A DNA stretch of 64,000 nucleotides from CAZPZZ01 sp964591245 (GTDB lineage Bacteria; Acidobacteriota; Vicinamibacteria; Vicinamibacterales; UBA8438). The notes beneath the pieces were generated by a model. The model had not been told where the DNA came from. It ran no database searches and worked only from the letters and a program-made list of their open reading frames with translations. This document shows positions 42,383 through 51,026 of this stretch, piece by piece. A program made the position numbers and the translations under genes. Numbering within the stretch: position 1 is the stretch's first letter; every line of letters starts with the position of its first letter. The stretch spans positions 22,736 to 86,735 of the forward strand of contig CAZPZZ010000002.1 in the NCBI GenBank assembly GCA_964591245.1. The letters are read 5' to 3'.

Positions 42383-44161
42383 TTATCGTGGACGATAAAG
42401 GTTGGTGATTGGCAACCGTCGATCGCGTCCAAAGGCTCGGGCTGAGATGCGGACGCCAGGCGGGGCCTGACGACGTTTGTATTCTGCACGATCGACCAGC
42501 TGGACTACTTGTTCGACGAGGGCGGGATCGTGTCCAGCCCGAACGAGTTCGGTGGGACTGCGGTCTTCTTCCACGTAGGCTTCGAGTGCAGCATCGAGTG
42601 CGTCGTAAGGCGGTAAACTGTCACTGTCGAGTTGGTTTTCACGCAATTCGGCGGTGGGGGGTTTCTCGATGATTCTGCCGGGAATGAGTTCCACGTCCCG
42701 GTTGCGCCAACGAGCAAGTCGGTATACCCAGGTTTTGAGTACGTCCTTCAGAACGGCAAATCCCCCGGCCATGTCGCCATAGAGTGTCGCGTAGCCGACG
42801 CTCATCTCGCTCTTGTTTCCAGTGGTCAGCACCAGCCAGCCGAATTTGTTCGAGAGAGCCATCAGAAGATTCCCACGGATGCGAGCTTGGAGATTCTCTT
42901 CGGCGACGTCGCGGGTGGTGTCCTTGAAGGGCCGGGCCAAAGCGTGGTCGTAGTCGGTGACCAATTTCGCGATGGGCAGTTCAAGCAGTTCGACGCCCAA
43001 TCGCTCTGCCAGTTCTGCGGCATCTTCGCGGCTGTGGTCGGTGGTGAATCGCGATGGCATGGAGACGGCCGTGACGGCACCCGGGCCGAGGGCATCGGCG
43101 GCTATGGTCAGTGCCAGCGCTGAATCGATACCTCCTGAAAGTCCGAGCACGGCATGGGTGAATCCGTTCTTTCGGAAATAGTCAGAGGTTCCGAGCGCTA
43201 AAGCGCCATAGGTCTCCGCTTCCGGAGTAAGCAGCGGAGGAATGTGCGTGGGTGTCGGCGTACGTCTTTCCTGTGGCTGGTGGGCAACGCAAACAGTGTG
43301 CACACGATCGGTCGCGTTCCGCGTCTGTCGCCAACGAGGGTCATGCAGTCGTCGTCGGAGGGCGGTCACCGGGTCAATGTCGACGACGACGAGGTCTTCC
43401 TTGAATTGTGCACCTCGAGCCAACAGCTGGCCGGCGGGATCGACAACGAGGCTATGACCGTCGAAGACGAGCTCGTCTTGCCCGCCCACGGCGTTGCAGA
43501 ACGCGACGAAGCACGCGTAGTCTGCGGCGCGTTGCGCCAGCATCCGTTCACGTTCGACGCCCTTGCTCCGGTGATATGGCGATCCCGAGAGGTTGACAAT
43601 TAACTCGGCACCGCCGTCGACTGCGGCCCATTGGCCCGGTCCTCCGGGGTACCAGAGGTCTTCGCAGATCGTTACTCCGACCCGAATACCCGCGATGTCG
43701 AGGACGAGTGCCTGCTCGCCGCGCGCGAAGTACCGCTGCTCATCGAAAATGGCGTAATTGGGAAGGAAATGCTTACGATACGTCGCCACGACGTCGCCGT
43801 TGGCGAGCACCGCCGCCGCGTTGTGGAGGTCATCGGTGAAGGAGGGTACTCCGATAACGGCGACCGTATCGGTCACGCGGCGTGCGAGGTCACGGAGCCC
43901 TGTGTCGGCGGCGGCCGCGAACCGAGGGTTCAGCAGAAGATCCTCGGGGGGATATCCCGTGGCCGCGAGCTCGGGGAATATTGCCAGATCGGCGCCCTTA
44001 TCCGAGGCGTGCTCCAGCAACGTTGCGATTCTGGCTAGGTTCCCGTCGAGATCACCAACGGGGAGGTTACATTGGCACAAGGCGAGCCGTAGGTGGGGCT
44101 GCGCCGTGTCGGAAAGAGGAGTACTGGGCACGATGATGTCAGGATGAGTTGGCGTGTGCAT
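42383..44161 (-). CDS. nadE: Glutamine-dependent NAD(+) synthetase
   Basis: A 592-residue two-domain enzyme making NAD from deamido-NAD. The nitrilase-like glutaminase domain shows the Glu (IFPELAATGYPPEDLL), Lys (YRKHFLPNYAIFDE) and Cys (VGVTICEDLWYPGG) triad; the synthetase domain has the ATP pyrophosphatase loop LGLSGGIDSALALTIA and the later TTGNKSEMSVGYATLYGD and EKPPTAELRENQLDSDSLP. ATG 44161 is the second codon of the frame; GTG 44164 is also possible. It lies 9 bases after dut in a short operon. Confidence 0.95.
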   Translation of the reverse strand: MHTPTHPDIIVPSTPLSDTAQPHLRLALCQCNLPVGDLDGNLARIATLLEHASDKGADLAIFPELAATGYPPEDLLLNPRFAAAADTGLRDLARRVTDTVAVIGVPSFTDDLHNAAAVLANGDVVATYRKHFLPNYAIFDEQRYFARGEQALVLDIAGIRVGVTICEDLWYPGGPGQWAAVDGGAELIVNLSGSPYHRSKGVERERMLAQRAADYACFVAFCNAVGGQDELVFDGHSLVVDPAGQLLARGAQFKEDLVVVDIDPVTALRRRLHDPRWRQTRNATDRVHTVCVAHQPQERRTPTPTHIPPLLTPEAETYGALALGTSDYFRKNGFTHAVLGLSGGIDSALALTIAADALGPGAVTAVSMPSRFTTDHSREDAAELAERLGVELLELPIAKLVTDYDHALARPFKDTTRDVAEENLQARIRGNLLMALSNKFGWLVLTTGNKSEMSVGYATLYGDMAGGFAVLKDVLKTWVYRLARWRNRDVELIPGRIIEKPPTAELRENQLDSDSLPPYDALDAALEAYVEEDRSPTELVRAGHDPALVEQVVQLVDRAEYKRRQAPPGVRISARAFGRDRRLPITNLYRPR

Positions 44162-44170
44162 CACACCATA

Positions 44171-44602
44171 TCATCCACTCGAGCCAAATCCACGGTCGCC
44201 GCGGCGGCTGTCCGACAGGGTTGCGGTTTCCTGGACATCAAGCGTGAGGATGGGATGGACAACCAGTTGAGCGATCTTGAGACCAACTTGGACGTCGAAG
44301 ACGGCGATGCCGTGGTTGATGAGGATGACGCCGATCTCACCCCGATAGCCCGCGTCGATGGTACCAGGTGCATTCAACACGGTCACCTGGTGCTTTAGCG
44401 CGAGGCCGCTACGTGGGCGAATTTGGGCTTCGGTGTGCGGCGGAAGTTCGAGGGCGATGCGGGTTTGGACCAGTCGGGATTCGCCTGATGGAATGGGTAG
44501 CGAGACAGCTGAGTACAGGTCGAGGCCAGCGTCGTCCGGATGGGCTCTGGACGGCAGCGTTGCCGCTGGATGTAGCCGTTTGATTTTGAGTACGGCGCTC
44601 AC
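44171..44602 (-). CDS. dut: Deoxyuridine 5'-triphosphate nucleotidohydrolase
   Basis: A 143-residue trimeric dUTPase that prevents uracil incorporation into DNA and supplies dUMP. Five motifs are present: HPDDAGLDLYSA, RPRSGLALK, LNAPGTIDAGYRGEIGVILIN, IAQLVVHPI and the C-terminal RGDRGFGSSG arm. The start is GTG 44602 with GAGGGG six bases upstream; TTG 44605 is less likely. Operon: DUF3014 gene upstream, nadE downstream, all minus strand. Confidence 0.95.
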   Translation of the reverse strand: MSAVLKIKRLHPAATLPSRAHPDDAGLDLYSAVSLPIPSGESRLVQTRIALELPPHTEAQIRPRSGLALKHQVTVLNAPGTIDAGYRGEIGVILINHGIAVFDVQVGLKIAQLVVHPILTLDVQETATLSDSRRGDRGFGSSG

Positions 44603-44612
44603 CAAGAACCCC

Positions 44613-45449
44613 TCACTGGATGACCACTGGCAACGAAAGCCCGGTGATGTCGAGTCCGATCTCCCGCGCGACCGCTAGGAGGCTGGACTGGACGGCCCGG
44701 ACATTACGTGGCCCCATTCCAAGAAATTGCTTCTGGACAGGAAGCAGTGCTTCGAGCCGTTGATCGGCGAACTCGAAAGACGATTCCCGCGCTAGCAAGG
44801 GCACCTGGAGGCCGACAACGGGGGTGTCGAGCAGGTTGACGAGAGCTCGACGCACAGTGACATCGAAGGCGTCAGGGTTACCCAGTTCTGCGTACGCTTC
44901 GGCGAGCAAGGGGTAGATGGCCTGGTAGAGTTTGGCGGCACCTGCTGGGTCGATGGCCGTGATGATCTCGGCGTGCGTGTCGTAGCGCGCATGTGTCGCG
45001 GGGGTTGTGCGTGACTGTACGGAAACGGCGAAGCGCCGGGTCGGGCGAAGCGGGTCCAGATGTTCAGCTGGGTTCACGCCATCAGCGATGTTGTCGATCA
45101 CGACGACGAAGAGACGGATCAAATCGTCTGGAATGAGCCAGGCCGCAACCGAGGGGTGGGCGGTCATGTTGGTGACAGCATTGCGCACCAACATGTCGCT
45201 CCGGTCGAGTGTGGGCAGAGGAGCCAGGAGAGACACGTCCGTCTCCGGGTCGCTACTCAATCTGAGGGCTGACGGCGGAACGGACGTGGGGGTCGTGTAG
45301 ACGTTCGGGCCGTCGCCGCGGAATGCGGCGAATGATGCGAGGCCGGCTAGCGTCGCCAGGGCCACTGCACCCATTATGGGCCCAACAGACCTAACACCTG
45401 GACCGTCACCGTGTCGTGAATTTTCTGGGGTCACCTTGCCTGATCTCAA
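44613..45449 (-). CDS. DUF3014 family protein, membrane-anchored
   Basis: A 278-residue protein with one hydrophobic segment (about 26-44: IMGAVALATLAGLASFAAF) near the N-terminus, then a soluble domain with PLPTLDRSDMLVRNAV, SVAAWLIPDDLIRLFVVVIDNIADG and FEFADQRLEALLPVQKQFL, matching DUF3014. Function unknown; the domain is probably periplasmic. The start (TTG 45449 or GTG 45434) is uncertain. It lies 10 bp before dut, probably the first gene of the dut-nadE operon. Confidence 0.8.
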   Translation of the reverse strand: MRSGKVTPENSRHGDGPGVRSVGPIMGAVALATLAGLASFAAFRGDGPNVYTTPTSVPPSALRLSSDPETDVSLLAPLPTLDRSDMLVRNAVTNMTAHPSVAAWLIPDDLIRLFVVVIDNIADGVNPAEHLDPLRPTRRFAVSVQSRTTPATHARYDTHAEIITAIDPAGAAKLYQAIYPLLAEAYAELGNPDAFDVTVRRALVNLLDTPVVGLQVPLLARESSFEFADQRLEALLPVQKQFLGMGPRNVRAVQSSLLAVAREIGLDITGLSLPVVIQ

Positions 45450-45489
45450 ACTCCATCATAGGTCAGTCTGGCACTCAAGGAGAAGTCCC

Positions 45490-46308
45490 TCAGGGGCGCC
45501 CGCGTGTTTCATGGGAAATGATTCCCCCGTCGTCTGGCACAAAGGGGTCGGCGCCGGCGGTCATGCCATTCGTTCGGAGGATGAAGGCGACGATATCGAG
45601 GAGTGTATCGTCATGCGGCTTACGCCCGGCTGGAGGCATCGCCGCCCTGATGTACTGGAAGAGTCCACGGGCCGGGCGGCCGGCCCACAGGCTCGCAAAG
45701 CTCGAGCCCGCAAGTTCAGGAGCCTCAAAGGCTCCGGAAAGGTCTACTTGGTGACACGAGGCGCACACGTCTTGATACGCGTGTTCCCCGCGTCGAGCCT
45801 GTGCTGAGGAAAAGGTGGCGGGAGTCGGATCGACACGCTCACTGATGCGCGGTTCGGTCGGCAACAGCCATCCCCGGATCTCACCGTCGGCGTTCGTCTG
45901 CGTGTGGATCTGGACGTAGAGTCCGCCGTCACGCAGGGTTTCAATTTGCGTGTCGTTGAGCTGGACCGCACCGCTGATGCGCCCATCGGTAGCCTGAGTA
46001 ACCTCGAGGGTGACAAGGGACGGGCCACGACGGGCCATGGGCGCCTGGTGGATGTGGGCCACGGTGGCCGCCGAACTCAATCCTTGGAACGAGCCGACAA
46101 CGTCAAGCGTACGGTTTGTGAGCGTAGCCTGTACCTCTCCCGAACCCGAGAGTGACCGGTAGGTGACGAGGTCGACTGGTAAAACGGAGAGCCGGTCTCC
46201 GAATATCTCGGATGGCTGTGCCACTACTGAAGTTGCGAACAGGCTGTGGCACAGAAGAGCGACAATCGTTCGTGTCACAGCGTGTGTGAGCTGGCGTGTT
46301 CCGTTCAT
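45490..46308 (-). CDS. CHRD-domain/c-type cytochrome fusion, exported
   Basis: A 272-residue protein with a signal peptide (LLCHSLFATSVVAQ). Residues about 48-150 form a CHRD domain (TYRSLSGSGEVQATL, VAHIHQAPM, DGGLYVQIHTQ, GEIRGWLLP). The C-terminal part is a small cytochrome c: CASCH with haem-binding Cys182, Cys185, His186, and Met224 (RAAMPPAG) as likely distal ligand. CHRD domains are found in chordin and bacterial surface proteins, with unknown function; pairing with a haem domain suggests periplasmic electron transfer or redox sensing. ATGA overlap with the CoA-transferase gene. Confidence 0.85.
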   Translation of the reverse strand: MNGTRQLTHAVTRTIVALLCHSLFATSVVAQPSEIFGDRLSVLPVDLVTYRSLSGSGEVQATLTNRTLDVVGSFQGLSSAATVAHIHQAPMARRGPSLVTLEVTQATDGRISGAVQLNDTQIETLRDGGLYVQIHTQTNADGEIRGWLLPTEPRISERVDPTPATFSSAQARRGEHAYQDVCASCHQVDLSGAFEAPELAGSSFASLWAGRPARGLFQYIRAAMPPAGRKPHDDTLLDIVAFILRTNGMTAGADPFVPDDGGIISHETRGRP

Positions 46309-47489
46309 TTGTTCCTCCCACGATAGGCGTGGTGTGGAGCTGTTCGGTGCGCCTTGGACTCTTCCCCGAGAACTTCGGCCGTGTGCTGGCCGAGTCCAGG
46401 AGGCGGGCGCTCGATGATGGCGGGCGTGCGAGACAGCTTGATGGGATTGCCCAGGGCACGCAGGGAGCCGAGTTCAGGATGGGTAATTTCGATGACCATC
46501 TCGCGGGCGAGGAGCTGGGGGTCATCGAGTGCTTCGGCCAACGTACGAACCTCTCCGCAGGGGACGGCCTTGGCACGGAGACGCTCGATCAGCGCCTGAC
46601 GTGTATGTGGCGTCAGGTAGCCAAGGAGCAGTGCCTTGAGCTCTGGTCGGTGTCTCATGCGCTCGGTGTTGGTCGCAAAGCGATCGTCCGTTTCCAGTTC
46701 TGGATGTCCGATTGCCTGGCAGAATTGATGCCAGAGCCGCTGATTGCCGACCGCCACGACGACGAGTCCGTCGGCCACGGGAATCGTTTCATAGGGAGTC
46801 AGCGAGTGATGATCATTGCCCTCCCGTCCCAGTTCTTCGCCCGTCGCGAAGAGTACGTTTGCGGGTAACCCGAGTGCTGACGTCATCGAGTCAAGCAACG
46901 CGATGTCAACATGCTGACCAAGCCCGGTTTCGTCCCGAGCGCGGAGTGCGAGCAGAATGCCATTCATCGCGTACAGACCAGCCAGATAGTCGGTGATCGC
47001 GACGCCTACGCGCGTGGGAGGGCCCCCGCGGGCACCAGTGACATGCATCAACCCGGCCTCGCCTTGGATGACCGTATCGTAGCCCGGCAGGTCCCGTTTA
47101 GGGCCTTGTTGCCCATAGCCAGTGATGGAGCAGTAAATGAGCTGAGGGTATGTCTCACTGAGGGAGGCGTAGTCGAATCCTAGCTTCTTGAGGCTGCCCG
47201 GTCGAAAATTCTCGATCAGGATATCCGCTTCCCGTATGAGATCCCGCAGTATGGCGGCACCCTCTGCGGATTTTAGATTTAACGTGACGCTCTTCTTACT
47301 TCGGTTCATGCCCAAAAAAAACGTACTCACTCCGTTCTTGAAGGGGGCCCACGCGCGTGTGTCGTCCCCATGCGTGGGTTCTTCGATCTTGAGGACCTCA
47401 GCGCCCATGTCGCCGAGCAGCATGGCGCAATAGGGACCGGCGAGTACCCTGGTCAGATCGATGACGCGGAGTCCGTGCAGCGGTGGCAT
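46305..47489 (-). CDS. Class III CoA-transferase (CaiB/BaiF family)
   Basis: A 394-residue enzyme of the L-carnitine dehydratase/formyl-CoA transferase family. N-terminal GLRVIDLTRVLAGPYCAMLLGDMGAEVLKIE, the NRSKKSVTLNLKS segment, IENFRPGSLKKLGFDY, and the catalytic Asp in VAITDYLAGLYAM are visible. It transfers CoA between carboxylic acids; the acid pair is unknown. ATG with clear start MPPLHGLRV. It is coupled by ATGA to the CHRD-cytochrome gene, an unusual partner. It is divergent from icd, with 184 bp between. Confidence 0.92.
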   Translation of the reverse strand: MPPLHGLRVIDLTRVLAGPYCAMLLGDMGAEVLKIEEPTHGDDTRAWAPFKNGVSTFFLGMNRSKKSVTLNLKSAEGAAILRDLIREADILIENFRPGSLKKLGFDYASLSETYPQLIYCSITGYGQQGPKRDLPGYDTVIQGEAGLMHVTGARGGPPTRVGVAITDYLAGLYAMNGILLALRARDETGLGQHVDIALLDSMTSALGLPANVLFATGEELGREGNDHHSLTPYETIPVADGLVVVAVGNQRLWHQFCQAIGHPELETDDRFATNTERMRHRPELKALLLGYLTPHTRQALIERLRAKAVPCGEVRTLAEALDDPQLLAREMVIEITHPELGSLRALGNPIKLSRTPAIIERPPPGLGQHTAEVLGEESKAHRTAPHHAYRGRNK

Positions 47490-47673
47490 GAAGGCGGGAA
47501 ATTATATCGTTATCTGAGGTTTTTAACCCCCGATGGTTGAATTGGAGGCACATCAGTGTAATGAAGTGCGGTACGATGACAGGTTGCCGTGCACAGGATG
47601 GCTTTTTACATGACGCATCCTATCGTGAGAACCAACATGGTGGCCTCAACGCTGCGATAACCCAGGAATATAC

Positions 47674-49902
47674 ATGTCATCTGCGAAAATCATCTGGACG
47701 AAAATCGACGAAGCACCGGCACTGGCAACGTACTCGTTGTTGCCCATTGTGCAAGCCTATACGAAAGGGACCGGCGTGGATGTCGAGATCCGAGACATCT
47801 CCCTTGCTGGCCGTATCCTTGCGGCCTTCTCCGACCGGCTGATTGCGGAGCAGCGCGTCGCTGACGAACTGGCCGTGCTTGGGGCGCTGGTCAAGACTCC
47901 AGATGCAAACATTGTCAAATTGCCGAATATCAGCGCTTCGATCCCACAGCTTCAAGCGGCGATTGCCGAGTTGCAGGAACAGGGTTTCGATGTGCCGGAC
48001 TACCCGGAGGAGCCTCAGGAGGATGAAGAACGGGCGTTGCAAGCGCGTTTCGCCACGGTGCTCGGGTCGGCAGTGAATCCAGTGCTTCGGGAAGGAAATT
48101 CCGACCGTCGGGCGGCTATCTCGGTGAAACGTTTCGCGCAGCGGCATCCCCACAAGATGATGAAGCCCTGGCCGGCGTCAGGTTCGCAGACACGTGTTGC
48201 CCATATGAAGTCCAGAGATTTCTATGGCAGCGAGGTGTCGACGACTATGCCAGCGGCGGGCACGGTGCGCATCGAGCATGTTGCACATGATGGCGTCAGG
48301 ACGGTGTTGAAAGATGCAGTGCCGCTCGAGGCCGCAGAGGTTATTGATACGGCCGCCATGAACGCGGCGGCATTACGCGAGTTTTTTGAGGAGACCATCG
48401 ATGAGGCGCGTGACAAGGGGGCGCTGCTCTCGTTGCATCTCAAGGCGACGATGATGAAGGTATCCGATCCGGTCATGTTCGGGCACTGCGTGGCGGTGTA
48501 CTTCCAGAGTGCCCTGGAGAAGCATGCCGACGCACTGCGTCAGGTAGGAGCCAATGTAAACCATGGTCTCGCCGGGGTCCTTGAGAAGTTGGACCGACTT
48601 CCGTCGGAGAGCAGGGAGGAGATAGAAGCGGACATTCAGGCGGTTTACGCAACCCGGCCGCCGTTGGCCATGGTTGATTCACGCCGTGGCATTACCAACC
48701 TGCACGTGCCCAATGACGTCATCATTGACGCGTCCATGCCCAATGTCGTCCGGGATGGCGGGCGGATGTGGAACGGTGATGATGAGTTGCAGGACACGAT
48801 TGCCATGGTGCCAGATCGTTCCTACGCGAGGATCTACCAGGCAATCATCGAAGACTGTCAGGCGCATGGTCAGTTAGACCCAGCGACGATGGGCAGCGTG
48901 TCGAATGTGGGGTTGATGGCTCGAAAGGCTCAGGAGTACGGATCACATGACAAGACCTTCATGGCGTCGAGTCCAGGTGTGATTCGGGTGGTTGATGCTG
49001 CCGGAGATACCGTGCAGGAGCAGCCGGTAGACACGGGAGACATTTTCCGAATGTGTCAGACCAAGGATGAGCCGATTCGTGACTGGGTGAAGTTGGCGGT
49101 GGAGCGAGCGCGGCTGTCCGGCTCGCCGGTCGTGTTCTGGCTCGATGAGGCGCGAGCCCACGACGCGCAGCTCATCGCCAAGGTCAAGGCCTATTTGCCC
49201 GAGTATGACACCACATCATTGAGCGTTTCGATCATGCCACCGGTAGATGCCATGCGGTTTTCTCTGGAGAGGATCAGACGAGGAGAAGATACGATCGCGG
49301 TGACCGGCAATGTGCTGCGGGATTATCTGACCGATCTTTTCCCAATCTTGGAACTCGGTACCAGCGCGCGCATGCTGTCCATCGTGCCGCTGTTGAATGG
49401 TGGTGGCCTCTTTGAGACGGGAGCGGGTGGGTCGGCGCCGAAGCACGTGCAACAGATGCTCAAGGAGGGGCATCTGCGCTGGGACTCGCTCGGGGAGTAC
49501 TGTGCGCTCGTGCCAGCTCTGGAGTTGACCGCCCTGCAGTCAGGCAACGCCAAGGCGACGGTGCTCGCGCGGGCGCTGGACGAAGCTATTGGGCACTATC
49601 TCGAGAACGGTCGTTACCCGTCGCGGAAGGTTAACGAGATTGACAATCGCGGAAGCACCTTCTACCTGGCCTTGTACTGGGCCCAGGCATTGGCTGCGCA
49701 GGACGAGGATCTTGAGCTGAAGAACCGTTTTTCGCGTGTGGCCACCCAACTCGAGGACAATGAGACCACCATTGCCGACGAACTGCTGGCCGCGCAGGGA
49801 CAGCCGGTCGATCTTGGCGGTTATTTCCGCCCTGATGAGGAACGTGCGCAACGTGCCATGTGTCCCAGCACTACATTGAACGGCATTATCGGCGGTATGT
49901 GA
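47674..49902 (+). CDS. icd: Isocitrate dehydrogenase (NADP+), monomeric
   Basis: A 742-residue enzyme of the monomeric IDH family (about 740 residues), which makes 2-oxoglutarate and NADPH. Diagnostic segments include SSAKIIWTKIDEAPALATYSLLPI at the start, DNRGSTFYLALYWAQALAAQD and the internal PASGSQTRVAHMKSRDFYGSE. It is unrelated in sequence to the dimeric Icd. Intact. The 184 bp upstream have AT-rich stretches but no clear promoter. The 3' end forms one arm of a perfect 13-bp hairpin with the bases after the stop. Confidence 0.95.
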   Translation: MSSAKIIWTKIDEAPALATYSLLPIVQAYTKGTGVDVEIRDISLAGRILAAFSDRLIAEQRVADELAVLGALVKTPDANIVKLPNISASIPQLQAAIAELQEQGFDVPDYPEEPQEDEERALQARFATVLGSAVNPVLREGNSDRRAAISVKRFAQRHPHKMMKPWPASGSQTRVAHMKSRDFYGSEVSTTMPAAGTVRIEHVAHDGVRTVLKDAVPLEAAEVIDTAAMNAAALREFFEETIDEARDKGALLSLHLKATMMKVSDPVMFGHCVAVYFQSALEKHADALRQVGANVNHGLAGVLEKLDRLPSESREEIEADIQAVYATRPPLAMVDSRRGITNLHVPNDVIIDASMPNVVRDGGRMWNGDDELQDTIAMVPDRSYARIYQAIIEDCQAHGQLDPATMGSVSNVGLMARKAQEYGSHDKTFMASSPGVIRVVDAAGDTVQEQPVDTGDIFRMCQTKDEPIRDWVKLAVERARLSGSPVVFWLDEARAHDAQLIAKVKAYLPEYDTTSLSVSIMPPVDAMRFSLERIRRGEDTIAVTGNVLRDYLTDLFPILELGTSARMLSIVPLLNGGGLFETGAGGSAPKHVQQMLKEGHLRWDSLGEYCALVPALELTALQSGNAKATVLARALDEAIGHYLENGRYPSRKVNEIDNRGSTFYLALYWAQALAAQDEDLELKNRFSRVATQLEDNETTIADELLAAQGQPVDLGGYFRPDEERAQRAMCPSTTLNGIIGGM

Positions 49903-49920
49903 GGACGGCCGATAATGCCG
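49881..49920. terminator. 13-bp perfect hairpin spanning the icd stop codon
   Basis: CGGCATTATCGGC (49881-49893) pairs perfectly with GCCGATAATGCCG (49908-49920); the 14-nt loop holds the icd TGA (49900-49902). It lies between convergent icd and the cyclase gene, where it could stop transcription in both directions. No U-run follows, so it may be a Rho-independent terminator of weak type, or a 3' stabiliser of the icd mRNA. Confidence 0.6.
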
Positions 49921-49946
49921 GTTCTCGGGACCCCGGTTCCGCAACG

Positions 49947-51014
49947 CTAATAAATTGCGAGGGCGTTGACCGGTGAGCCGGTCCCGGTTTCGACGGCCAA
50001 CGGCGCGGCGACGAGCATGAACTCCCAGCGGTTCTGCTCGGCTGCGGTAGCCGCCAGGGCCTCGAGATCCTGGTTGTCGAATAGATCGACTCCCATCGCA
50101 ACGATCGTGAGTTGATGGACCGGGAGACGGACGTCCTCAATTTGCGATGGGACGACGTCGAGGGCGGCATCGCTTCCCAGGAATGAGACGTCGCGGGCTT
50201 TCATCCAGGGCATTGTTGAGGCGTGCAGACCTGCAGCGTTTTGCGAGACGTTCCACGGGCCGAGTTCGGCGCGGCGTGCCCATCGCCCGGTACGGATGAA
50301 GACGGCATCACCAGGCCGTACCGTAACTCCGGTCATCTCTTCCCAGGCTTCCAGGTCTTCCTGGTAGATGGGGGTGCCAGGTTCCAGATATGGGACGCCC
50401 TTGAGCCGCGGGATGTCGAATAGTATGCCGCGCGTGACGATGCCCCCCTGTAGGTTCACAATCGAGGCGTTAGAGCAGCCTTCTGCCGTGATGCTGTCCT
50501 GCGATACCCCGTTGTACATCTGTCCCTTGTAGAGGATGTGACAGAGCGAATCGACATGACTATGGGAGTATCCGTGGTAACTGATGTTGTAGTTGTCGCT
50601 AACAGCGCCGAAGAACGACGGATCCGGTGTGGGTTCTGGCACGCCGAGCATCTGCCGCTCGAAGGGGAGTGGCACATCGGGGGCTTCCTCGGTGATGAGT
50701 CGATGTTCGAGGGATACGGTAATACCTTCAGTGACAAGTGCTATCGCCTCGAGCCGCTTCTCTGGCGTGATGAGATTCGCCGCGCCGAGCTGGTCCTCTG
50801 CACCCCAGCGGCCCCAGTTCGAGAGTTCGTCCATCATGCGTTCGATGTCTGACTGTGTCAGGTCACGGGGTTCGGGTTGCACGTCCGGTGGGGTATAGGT
50901 TGAGGCGTCGTCAGGCAGAGGTTCTATGGAGCGTTCTGGTGCCTGTCCGCAGCCCGGCGAGATGGTGGTCATTGCCAGAAGCGTTAACCCAGAGATCACG
51001 TGGTTCATGTCCAT
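49947..51014 (-). CDS. Cyclase-family (kynurenine-formamidase-like) lipoprotein
   Basis: A 355-residue protein with an N-terminal lipoprotein-like signal (LLAMTTISPGC-G), so probably anchored in the periplasm. The cyclase fold's metal motif reads HGYSHSHVDSLCHI, close to the family HxGTHxDxPxH (the Thr is Ser here). Later segments, PGDAVFIRTGRWARR and VHQLTIVAMGVDLFDN, are family-like. Members hydrolyse formyl-kynurenine, isatin or related amides/lactams; the substrate is undetermined. It lies 12 bp downstream of the giant protein gene on the same strand and is probably cotranscribed with it. Confidence 0.85.
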   Translation of the reverse strand: MDMNHVISGLTLLAMTTISPGCGQAPERSIEPLPDDASTYTPPDVQPEPRDLTQSDIERMMDELSNWGRWGAEDQLGAANLITPEKRLEAIALVTEGITVSLEHRLITEEAPDVPLPFERQMLGVPEPTPDPSFFGAVSDNYNISYHGYSHSHVDSLCHILYKGQMYNGVSQDSITAEGCSNASIVNLQGGIVTRGILFDIPRLKGVPYLEPGTPIYQEDLEAWEEMTGVTVRPGDAVFIRTGRWARRAELGPWNVSQNAAGLHASTMPWMKARDVSFLGSDAALDVVPSQIEDVRLPVHQLTIVAMGVDLFDNQDLEALAATAAEQNRWEFMLVAAPLAVETGTGSPVNALAIY

Positions 51015-51026
51015 GAAGTATCCCTT

